Source: Desulfuromonadaceae bacterium UBA6124 | Lineage (GTDB): Bacteria; Desulfobacterota; Desulfuromonadia; Desulfuromonadales; Trichloromonadaceae | Assembly (NCBI GenBank): GCA_002423365.1 | Contig: DIVU01000320.1 | Coordinates: 1-28,847, forward strand | DNA length: 28,847 nt | Direction: 5' to 3' | Position numbers and translations under genes: made by a program | Shown here: positions 22,819 through 28,847 of the stretch, piece by piece | Layout: the number at the start of each line of letters is the position of its first letter | Numbering within the stretch: the first letter of the stretch is position 1 | Notes under the pieces: generated by a model | What the model saw: the letters and a program-made list of their open reading frames with translations, nothing else | The model's database searches: none | What the model was told of the DNA's origin: nothing

Positions 22819-25800
22819 CTAGCGAATGGCGGCGTGATACTCCTGCAGGCTGTGAATCTCCTCCTGGCCCCGGCGCCGGGCGGCAATGCCCTGGGCGGCG
22901 GCGAGGGCGGCGGCGGTGGTGGTGATGTAGGGCACCCTGTAGCGAATCGCCGCCTTGCGAATGTAGGAGTCGTCGTGGGCGCTGAGCTTGCCCACCGGGG
23001 TGTTGATCAGCAGATGGATTTCGCCGTTCTTGATGGCGTCGGCAATGTTCGGGCGCCCCTCGTGCAGCTTCTGGATGACGGTGGCGGCGATCCCCTGGGA
23101 AGTCAGATAGGCCTGAGTACCGGCGGTAGCGCGGAGGGTGAAACCGAGCTCGACAAAGAGGCGGGCCGCTTCGAGCACCCCGGCCTTGTCCTGCTCGGCG
23201 ACGGTGATAAGCACCGTCCCTTGCAGCGGTAGCGGCGAGTTCGCCCCTTCCTGGGCCTTGAAGTAGGCCAGGCCGTAGTTGCTCGCCAGCCCCAGCACTT
23301 CGCCGGTGGAGCGCATCTCCGGCCCGAGCACCGGGTCGACCTCGGGGAACATGCCGAAAGGAAAGACCGCCTCCTTGACTCCAAAATGGGTGAATTCGCG
23401 GCGCTTAAGCCCCTGCTCGGCGAGTTTTTTTCCGAGCATGGCCGCCACCGCGATGCGCGGCATGGGAATGGCGCAGACCTTGGAGACCAGCGGCACGGTG
23501 CGACTGGCGCGGGGATTGGCTTCGAGGATGTAGACCTTGTCGTCGGCGATGGCGTACTGGATGTTCATCAGCCCGACCACCCCCATCTCCACGGCGATGC
23601 GCCTGGTGTACTCCTCAATGGTGGCGATATGCTTGGCCGGGATGGAAACGGGCGGAATGACGCAGGCCGAATCCCCGGAATGGACACCGGCCAGCTCGAT
23701 ATGCTCCATCACCGCCGGGACGAAGGCCTCGGTGCCGTCGGCGATGGCGTCGGCCTCGGCCTCGATGGCGTTCTGCAGGAAACGGTCGATGAGAATCGGC
23801 CGCTCGGGGGAGATTTCCACCGCCTTTTGCAGATACTCGCGGAGCATCGATTCGTCATGCACCACCTCCATGGCGCGGCCGCCGAGAACGAAGGAGGGTC
23901 GCACGATCAGCGGATAGCCGATGCGCGCGGCGATCTCCACGGCCTGGGCCTCGGTCGCCGCCATTCCCGATTCGGGCTGAGGAATGCCGAGCTTGACCAT
24001 CGTCTGATTAAAGAGATCGCGATCCTCGGCCTGGTCGATGGTCGCCGGGCTGGTGCCGAGGATACGCACCCCCGCCTCTTCGAGTTGGCGGGCGATGTTC
24101 AGCGGCGTCTGCCCGCCGAACTGCACTACCACCCCTTCGGGCTTTTCTTTCTCGTAGATGGCGAGGACGTCCTCGACGGTGAGGGGCTCGAAGTAGAGTT
24201 TGTCCGAGGTATCGTAGTCGGTGGAGACGGTCTCCGGGTTACAGTTGATCATGATCGTCTCGAAACCGGCCTCGCGCAGGGCCAGGGCGGTATGGACGCA
24301 GCAGTAGTCGAATTCGATCCCCTGGCCGATGCGGTTGGGACCGCCGCCGAGGACCATGATCTTCTTGCGGTCGGAAACGGTGACCGAATCGGGGGCGTTG
24401 TAGGTGGAGAAGTAGTAGGCGGCGTTTTCCACCCCGCTCACCGGCACCGCTTCCCAGGCCTCGACCACGCCGAGAGCGGTGCGTTTGGCGCGGATCGCCT
24501 CTTCGCTCAGGCCAAGAATCTGCGCCAGGTAGCGGTCGGCAAAGCCGTCCTTTTTCGCCTGGATCAGCAGGGCATCGGGGGGCAAGCTCCCTTTGTGTTT
24601 GAGGATTTCCTCTTCGAGCTCGACCAACTCCTTCATCTGCTGCAGGAACCAGGGCTTGATGAAGGTCTTGGCATAGAGCATGTCGATATCGGCGCCCTTG
24701 CGCAGCGCCTCGTAGAGTACAAACTGGCGCTCGCTGGAGGGCTCGGCGAGGAGTTCCAGCAGTTCCGGCAGAGAGCGCTTGTTGAAATCCTTGGCGAAAC
24801 CGAGGCCGTAACGACCGTTCTCCAGGGAGCGGATCGCCTTGTGCAGCGCCTCTTTGTAGTTCTTGCCGATGCTCATCACCTCGCCGACGGCGCGCATCTG
24901 GGTGCCGAGTTTGTCGTGCACCCCCTTGAACTTCTCGAAGGCCCAGCGGGCGAACTTGACCACCACGTAGTCGCCAGACGGGGTGTACTTGTCGAGGGTA
25001 CCGTCGCGCCAGTAGGGAATTTCATCCAGCGTCAACCCGGCGGCGAGTTGGGCCGAGACCAGGGCGATGGGGAAACCGGTGGCCTTGGAGGCCAGCGCCG
25101 AGGAACGGGAGGTACGGGGATTGATCTCGATGACCACCACCCGGCCGCTTTTCGGGTCATAGGCGAACTGGACGTTGGTGCCGCCGATCACCTCGATGGC
25201 GTCGACGATGCGGTAGGCGTATTCCTGCAGGCGCGCCTGGAGTTCGGGATCAATGGTGAGCATCGGCGCGGTGCAGAAGGAATCGCCGGTGTGGACGCCG
25301 ACGGCATCGACGTTCTCAATGAAGCAGACGGTGATCTTCTGGTTCTTGGCGTCGCGCACCACTTCCAGTTCGAGCTCTTCCCAGCCGAGAATCGACTCCT
25401 CAACCAGCACCTGGCTCACCGGACTGGCGGTGAGGCCGCGGCTGACGATGGTCTCGAACTCTTCCAGATTATAGGCGAAGCCGCCGCCGGTGCCGCCCAT
25501 GGTGTAGGCGGGGCGAATGACGACCGGCAGACCGATGCGGCCGACGATCTCCAGGGCCTGATCGAGACTGGTGGCGATTTCGCTACGCGGCGTCTCGATG
25601 CCCAACTGGGTCATGGTCTCCTTGAAGGTTTCCCGGTCCTCGCCGCGCTTGATGGCATCGAGGTTGACGCCGATCACCCGCACCCCGTACTTGTCGAGAA
25701 CGCCGAGGCGGGCCAGTTCGCTGGAGAGGTTGAGGGCGGTCTGGCCGCCGAGGTTGGGCAGCAGGGCGTCGGGACGTTCCTTCTCGATGATCTCGGTGAG

Positions 25801-26019
25801 CCGGGCGACGTTGAGAGGCTCAATGTAGGTGGCGTCGGCCATCCCGGGGTCGGTCATGATCGTCGCCGGGTTGGAGTTGACCAGGACGATGGAATAGCCG
25901 AGCTTGCGCAGGGCTTTGCAGGCCTGGGTGCCGGAATAGTCGAATTCGCAGGCCTGGCCGATGATGATCGGACCGGAACCGATGATGAGCACCTTCTTTA
26001 CGTCGTCGCGTCGCGCCAT
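22819..26019 (-). CDS. carB: carbamoyl-phosphate synthase large subunit
   Basis: A 1066-residue cytoplasmic enzyme that makes carbamoyl phosphate from bicarbonate, ammonia released by CarA and two ATP, feeding pyrimidine and arginine synthesis. The two homologous halves are plain: first ATP-grasp unit (about 1-400; GSGPIIIGQACEFDYSG), a linking oligomerisation region, second ATP-grasp unit (about 550-935; GGGPNRIGQGIEFDYC), and the C-terminal methylglyoxal-synthase-like allosteric domain (about 936-1066; TAGTQAYL) where effectors bind. Full length for the family. AGGAGG lies 5 bases before the ATG. carA is not beside it: the gene upstream is a TetR regulator, so carB appears to be expressed alone. 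Confidence 0.97.
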   Translation of the reverse strand: MARRDDVKKVLIIGSGPIIIGQACEFDYSGTQACKALRKLGYSIVLVNSNPATIMTDPGMADATYIEPLNVARLTEIIEKERPDALLPNLGGQTALNLSSELARLGVLDKYGVRVIGVNLDAIKRGEDRETFKETMTQLGIETPRSEIATSLDQALEIVGRIGLPVVIRPAYTMGGTGGGFAYNLEEFETIVSRGLTASPVSQVLVEESILGWEELELEVVRDAKNQKITVCFIENVDAVGVHTGDSFCTAPMLTIDPELQARLQEYAYRIVDAIEVIGGTNVQFAYDPKSGRVVVIEINPRTSRSSALASKATGFPIALVSAQLAAGLTLDEIPYWRDGTLDKYTPSGDYVVVKFARWAFEKFKGVHDKLGTQMRAVGEVMSIGKNYKEALHKAIRSLENGRYGLGFAKDFNKRSLPELLELLAEPSSERQFVLYEALRKGADIDMLYAKTFIKPWFLQQMKELVELEEEILKHKGSLPPDALLIQAKKDGFADRYLAQILGLSEEAIRAKRTALGVVEAWEAVPVSGVENAAYYFSTYNAPDSVTVSDRKKIMVLGGGPNRIGQGIEFDYCCVHTALALREAGFETIMINCNPETVSTDYDTSDKLYFEPLTVEDVLAIYEKEKPEGVVVQFGGQTPLNIARQLEEAGVRILGTSPATIDQAEDRDLFNQTMVKLGIPQPESGMAATEAQAVEIAARIGYPLIVRPSFVLGGRAMEVVHDESMLREYLQKAVEISPERPILIDRFLQNAIEAEADAIADGTEAFVPAVMEHIELAGVHSGDSACVIPPVSIPAKHIATIEEYTRRIAVEMGVVGLMNIQYAIADDKVYILEANPRASRTVPLVSKVCAIPMPRIAVAAMLGKKLAEQGLKRREFTHFGVKEAVFPFGMFPEVDPVLGPEMRSTGEVLGLASNYGLAYFKAQEGANSPLPLQGTVLITVAEQDKAGVLEAARLFVELGFTLRATAGTQAYLTSQGIAATVIQKLHEGRPNIADAIKNGEIHLLINTPVGKLSAHDDSYIRKAAIRYRVPYITTTAAALAAAQGIAARRRGQEEIHSLQEYHAAIR

Positions 26020-26067
26020 TGGGACCTCCTATGAAAAACACGCCAGTGTGTCTCTTTTCAACAGGGT

Positions 26068-26126
26068 AATATCGCAGAGTTCACCGCCCGGCGCAACCGT
26101 ATTAACGCGGCGATAATACCGGGCGG
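26068..26126 (-). promoter_or_regulatory. candidate carB promoter overlapping a large dyad
   Basis: On the minus strand TTGCGC (26091-26096), a 17-base spacer and an extended -10, TGCGATATT (GATATT at 26068-26073). Overlapping and upstream lies a compound inverted repeat: CCGCCCG (26084-26090) with CGGGCGG (26120-26126), and inside it GTATTA (26099-26104) with TAATAC (26114-26119). The dyad could be an operator or, if transcription starts further upstream, a leader hairpin. Confidence 0.4.
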
Positions 26127-26174
26127 GGAAAAGAATAGATACGCATGGGGAGTCGGTGGCTCGAGGAACTTCAG

Positions 26175-26804
26175 CTAAAGCTCGGGGAGTTCGCCTTTGG
26201 CGGTGAGTTCCGCCCGCGCCCGTTCGGTGAGATAAGGGGCGATAAGCTGCCGCAGCAGATCGATTCCCCGCCCAAGCGTGGCCTGGTTCACCTCTTCGCC
26301 CCCCACTTCCAGATAGTTGAGCCAGAACAGGGCCACCATCCAGATCGTTTCCGTGAAGAGGGACATCTCCCGGTCCGTCATCGGTTTGAGAACTCCCGCG
26401 GCAACGGCGCATTCGTTCGATTGCCGGATGAGGGCGAGCAGCCCGTGGTGCGTCCGCTGGAAACGTTCCCTGAGCAGCGGATCGTTCATGATCAGCGCGG
26501 TCAGCTCCCGTTTGAAAAACCGGTAGCGCCAGTTGTATTTTTGGATCATGACGAAGGTGCGCTCCATCGCCGCCAGCGTGCCGGGCGGCACCGCGGCACC
26601 GATCGCCTGATACTGTTCTAGGCCGTAGGAATCCATCTGCTCGAAAATCGCGCGCAGGATGTCTTCCTTGTTGCGGAAGTGATAATAGAGATTGCCGGGG
26701 CTGATGCCGACGGCGGCGGCGATGTGGTTGGTGGTCACGCCCTTGGTCCCCTGTGCGTTGAACAGGTCGATGGCGGCGGCGATGATGCGGTCACGGGTCT
26801 TCAT
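26175..26804 (-). CDS. TetR-family transcriptional regulator
   Basis: A 209-residue one-component regulator. Residues 1-50 form the TetR DNA-binding domain with its helix-turn-helix (GVTTNHIAAAVGIS, then PGNLYYHFRNKEDIL). The rest is the helical ligand-binding and dimerisation domain, with no sequence clue to the ligand. TetR proteins are usually repressors relieved by a small molecule and often control their own operon. It lies 55 bases downstream of the radical SAM gene on the same strand and is probably cotranscribed. The inverted repeat upstream of that gene (28231-28275) is a candidate operator. No good ribosome site is seen before the ATG at 26804. Confidence 0.9.
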   Translation of the reverse strand: MKTRDRIIAAAIDLFNAQGTKGVTTNHIAAAVGISPGNLYYHFRNKEDILRAIFEQMDSYGLEQYQAIGAAVPPGTLAAMERTFVMIQKYNWRYRFFKRELTALIMNDPLLRERFQRTHHGLLALIRQSNECAVAAGVLKPMTDREMSLFTETIWMVALFWLNYLEVGGEEVNQATLGRGIDLLRQLIAPYLTERARAELTAKGELPEL

Positions 26805-26859
26805 GGATGCCGGTTATAGCAAAAGTGGGCCGGAAGCGCCACCGCCGGAAAGTCGTCCA

Positions 26860-28218
26860 TCAATAATCCTGGTGCGCCGCCCGCAACCGCGCGAGAACGA
26901 TGCCGAAGAGGCGGATACGGTGCAGCATCCCCCTGAGACCGAAACGGGTCAGGGTGGGAAGAATGCGATACAAGGGGACCGCCCTGGCCCAGAGGTTGGC
27001 CAGCTCGGCGTAGAATTCCGGCATCGGCAATTTCGTAGGCAGCAGGGCGTGAACCAGATCGTAGAGTTCCGGTTTATGGCTCAAGAGTTCGTGCTCGTGT
27101 TCGGCATACAGTTGGGTGCCGGGGAGCGGCGTCATGACCGTGAAGGTCGCGTACTTGTGGCGCATGCGGCGCACGTAGGCGAGCAGGTCGCGGAAATCCT
27201 CGCGGGTATAGGCCGGATCGACCATGTACGAGGCGTACATCATGATCCCCAGCTCGTCGAGAATCCGCACCGCCTCGGCCTGCTGGGCGACGGTGATGTG
27301 CTTGTTCATCGCCGCCAGTCGCGCATCGGAACAGTCCTCCATCCCGACGAAAACCTGGACCAGGCCGATCCCGGCCCACTTGGCGAACAGCTCCGGATGG
27401 TTGGCGATGGTATCCACCCGGCCGTAAAGGAAATACTTCTTCTTGATTCCCGCCTCCCGGATCAGGTCGGCGAGCCGGTCCATGCGCTTGACGTCGCACA
27501 TCGATTCGTCGTCGCAGAAAAAGACGTTCGGTTCGGCGATGCCCCGCAACTCCGCCACCACCGATTCCGGTTCGCGGCGCAGGTAACGCCCCCCGGTGAT
27601 GGACCAGAGCGCGCAGAAGTTGCAGCGGGCGGTGCAGCCCAGGGACGTGCGCACCGAGGCCAGGGGCTTGAACCACTCGCTGAAATAGTGCTGGCGATGG
27701 CGCAAGGTCAGGGAACGGTCGGGAAAAGGCAGTTCGTCCAGGTCGGTGTAGGGCCGCGGCTCGCTGAAACGAAGTCCCTCGGCGCCGGGCAGGGCCAGGC
27801 CCCGGATGGCAAGGAGCGCGTCCGGCTCCCGCGGACCCCGGAGTATTTCACGCAGGGTAAAAACCCCCTCGCCGACCACCACCACGTCGACGGCCGGATC
27901 GTTGAAATCCGACGGCCGCACCGTGGCATGATGACCGCCGACGATAACGAAGAGAGATGGATCAAGACTCTTGAGCCGCATCGCGAGCATCTTGACGATA
28001 TTGACCTGGCTGGTGTAGCCGGTCACCCCCACCACCTCGGGCCGGAAACAGCGGAAAGCCCCGTCGATGTCCGGCTCCAGGCGGGCGTCGAGGAGTTCGA
28101 CCTCGTGGCCGTCGAGTTTGAGCCCGGCGCCCAGATATTCCAGCGCCAGGGGTTCGAAAAGAAAGAACTGGTCCGATTCCGGATGACAACTGGGGGGCTG
28201 GATGAGAAGCACGCGCAT
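26860..28218 (-). CDS. B12-binding-domain radical SAM protein
   Basis: A 452-residue enzyme. Residues 1-135 form a Rossmann-like cobalamin-binding domain (MRVLLIQPPS, then VGVTGYTSQ, VIVGGHHATV, VVVVGEG). The radical SAM domain follows, with the 4Fe-4S ligands C195, C199 and C202 (CTARCNFC); a GMEDCSD segment lies in the later barrel. The C-terminal tail of about 90 residues is basic and helical, with no membrane segment I am sure of. Such enzymes perform radical methylations, cyclisations or rearrangements of lipids and cofactors; the substrate cannot be read here. GGGAG lies 9 bases before the ATG. It is followed by a TetR gene, suggesting substrate- or product-dependent control. Confidence 0.85.
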   Translation of the reverse strand: MRVLLIQPPSCHPESDQFFLFEPLALEYLGAGLKLDGHEVELLDARLEPDIDGAFRCFRPEVVGVTGYTSQVNIVKMLAMRLKSLDPSLFVIVGGHHATVRPSDFNDPAVDVVVVGEGVFTLREILRGPREPDALLAIRGLALPGAEGLRFSEPRPYTDLDELPFPDRSLTLRHRQHYFSEWFKPLASVRTSLGCTARCNFCALWSITGGRYLRREPESVVAELRGIAEPNVFFCDDESMCDVKRMDRLADLIREAGIKKKYFLYGRVDTIANHPELFAKWAGIGLVQVFVGMEDCSDARLAAMNKHITVAQQAEAVRILDELGIMMYASYMVDPAYTREDFRDLLAYVRRMRHKYATFTVMTPLPGTQLYAEHEHELLSHKPELYDLVHALLPTKLPMPEFYAELANLWARAVPLYRILPTLTRFGLRGMLHRIRLFGIVLARLRAAHQDY

Positions 28219-28230
28219 GGCATCTATCTC

Positions 28231-28275
28231 CCAATTAGAGTTACTATTCTATAGTAGAGCAATAACTCTAATTGG
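28231..28275. promoter_or_regulatory. perfect 13-bp inverted repeat with 19-bp spacer
   Basis: CCAATTAGAGTTA (28231-28243) is exactly repeated in inverted form at 28263-28275. Between them is a second dyad, TACTAT-TCT-ATAGTA (28242-28256). A minus-strand promoter is embedded: TTGCCA at the right arm and ACTATA after 17 bases. The arms are 32 bp centre to centre, three helical turns. It sits 13 bp before the radical SAM start codon, a fitting place for an operator of the TetR protein encoded downstream. Confidence 0.6.
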
Positions 28276-28347
28276 CAAGAAAAAATACGCCGCCGGCAGC
28301 GTTAAACGTCGTGCCAAACGACCCCATCATGATTGCGATAAAAACGC

Positions 28348-28381
28348 AAGAGCCCGAGGATTTACGACTCCTCGGGCTCTT
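28348..28381 (-). terminator. terminator of the chemoreceptor gene
   Basis: A perfect 13-bp stem (28348-28360 with 28369-28381) with an 8-base loop. On the minus strand it is followed by GCGTTTTTA. It lies 15 bases beyond the chemoreceptor stop codon. Confidence 0.88.
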
Positions 28382-28395
28382 ATATACGGCGGTCC

Positions 28396-28847
28396 TCAAC
28401 TCCAGGCAATCTCTTTCGGCGTCGATCGCCGTTGCGGCTGCTTCCGCGGCGTTTCGCCAAGCGGAGCCGTCGACGCATTCCGCAACTTGAAATGCCGGAT
28501 CATCTGGCGCAGCTCCTCGGATTGGCCGGAAAGTTCCTCCGACGCCGAAGCGCTCTGCTCCGCCAGGGCGGTGTTCTGCTGGGTGACGCTGTCGATCTGC
28601 CGCAAGCCCATGTTGACTTGGGCGATCCCCTGGGCCTGTTCGCTGGAAGAATTGGAAATATCGCTGATGAGTTCTGTGACCTTGCTGATTTGCGCAACGA
28701 TCTCGCCCAGCGCAGCGGCAGTGCGATCGGCGATCTCACCGCCACCTGCGGCCTTGGTCACCGAACCGGCGATCAATTCCGAAGTTTCGCTGGCCGCCTT
28801 GGCGCTGCGCGCGGCGAGATTGCGCACCTCCTCGGCGACCACCGCGA
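28396..28847 (-). CDS. methyl-accepting chemotaxis protein, C-terminal part (5' end outside window)
   Basis: The visible 149 or so residues are the end of a chemoreceptor signalling domain, which transmits ligand state to CheA/CheW. The sequence opens with VVAEEVRNLAARSAKAA, the return strand just after the hairpin tip. The long coiled-coil follows (ISKVTELISDISNSSSEQAQGI, then QQNTALAEQSASASEEL), with Gln/Glu pairs suited to methylation. The C-terminus (PRKQPQRRSTPKEIAWS) is short and basic and lacks a CheR-docking pentapeptide of the NWETF type. The gene continues beyond 28847, so the sensor domain and start are not seen. Confidence 0.9.
   Translation of the reverse strand, partial: AVVAEEVRNLAARSAKAASETSELIAGSVTKAAGGGEIADRTAAALGEIVAQISKVTELISDISNSSSEQAQGIAQVNMGLRQIDSVTQQNTALAEQSASASEELSGQSEELRQMIRHFKLRNASTAPLGETPRKQPQRRSTPKEIAWS

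Noticed and set aside
23386..26034. An 882-codon open frame on the plus strand opposite carB
   Set aside because: carB on the minus strand is certain from its full-length family match; the antisense frame is open only because of high third-position GC and encodes no recognisable domain.
28231..28275. Terminal inverted repeat of an insertion sequence
   Set aside because: Both arms lie 19 bp apart with no transposase or target duplication, and they overlap promoter elements; an operator explains them better.

Overview
The window reads as chromosome of a GC-rich, Gram-negative, anaerobic metal- or electrode-respiring bacterium of the Desulfuromonadales/Geobacterales type. The main pointers are a nine-haem c/b fusion cytochrome like Geobacter CbcL beside a NapC/NirT cytochrome like ImcH, a MacA/CcpA-type di-haem peroxidase, and an ATP synthase F0 operon (atpZ-atpI-atpB-atpE) with no F1 genes next to it. 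I see no insertion sequence, prophage, CRISPR array, tRNA or rRNA. This is mostly core genome with some lineage-specific genes. Lineage is inferred from gene content, not from a database search.

Layout. 1-1.6 kb, minus strand: a DUF302-like protein followed by an SBF/ACR3-like transporter, behind a promoter that overlaps an inverted repeat. 1.7-4.25 kb, plus: a DinG/XPD-type iron-sulfur helicase with a complete JAMM (RadC-like) metalloprotease motif at its N-terminus. 4.3-4.5 kb, minus: a 60-residue unknown protein. 4.8-9.6 kb, plus: tail-specific protease prc, cysM with a small DUF3024-like protein, and a di-haem cytochrome c peroxidase. 9.7-13.3 kb, plus: a large MscS-type channel and a stand-alone fabH. 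13.3-13.5 kb: a candidate small RNA with its own promoter, three hairpins and a terminator. 13.5-17.3 kb, minus: the ImcH-like and CbcL-like inner-membrane quinol-oxidising cytochromes, each with its own promoter. 17.6-17.9 kb, plus: a two-helix membrane protein. 18-20.4 kb, minus: trmJ, then the atpZ-I-B-E operon. 20.6-22.7 kb, plus: cytoplasmic alpha-amylase and a secreted DsrE-like protein. 22.8-26.0 kb, minus: carB. 26.2-28.2 kb, minus: a B12-binding radical SAM enzyme followed by a TetR regulator, with a perfect 13-bp inverted repeat upstream. 28.4 kb to the end, minus: the C-terminus of a chemoreceptor.

How the genes relate. The strongest theme is energy conservation. CbcL-like and ImcH-like proteins are alternative exits for menaquinol electrons at different redox potentials. 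The peroxidase takes electrons from periplasmic cytochromes, and the F0 genes use the resulting ion gradient. The c subunit carries the Q/E/S/Y set known from sodium-binding rings. The less characterised items are the JAMM-helicase fusion, the candidate small RNA, and the radical SAM/TetR pair with its large inverted repeat.
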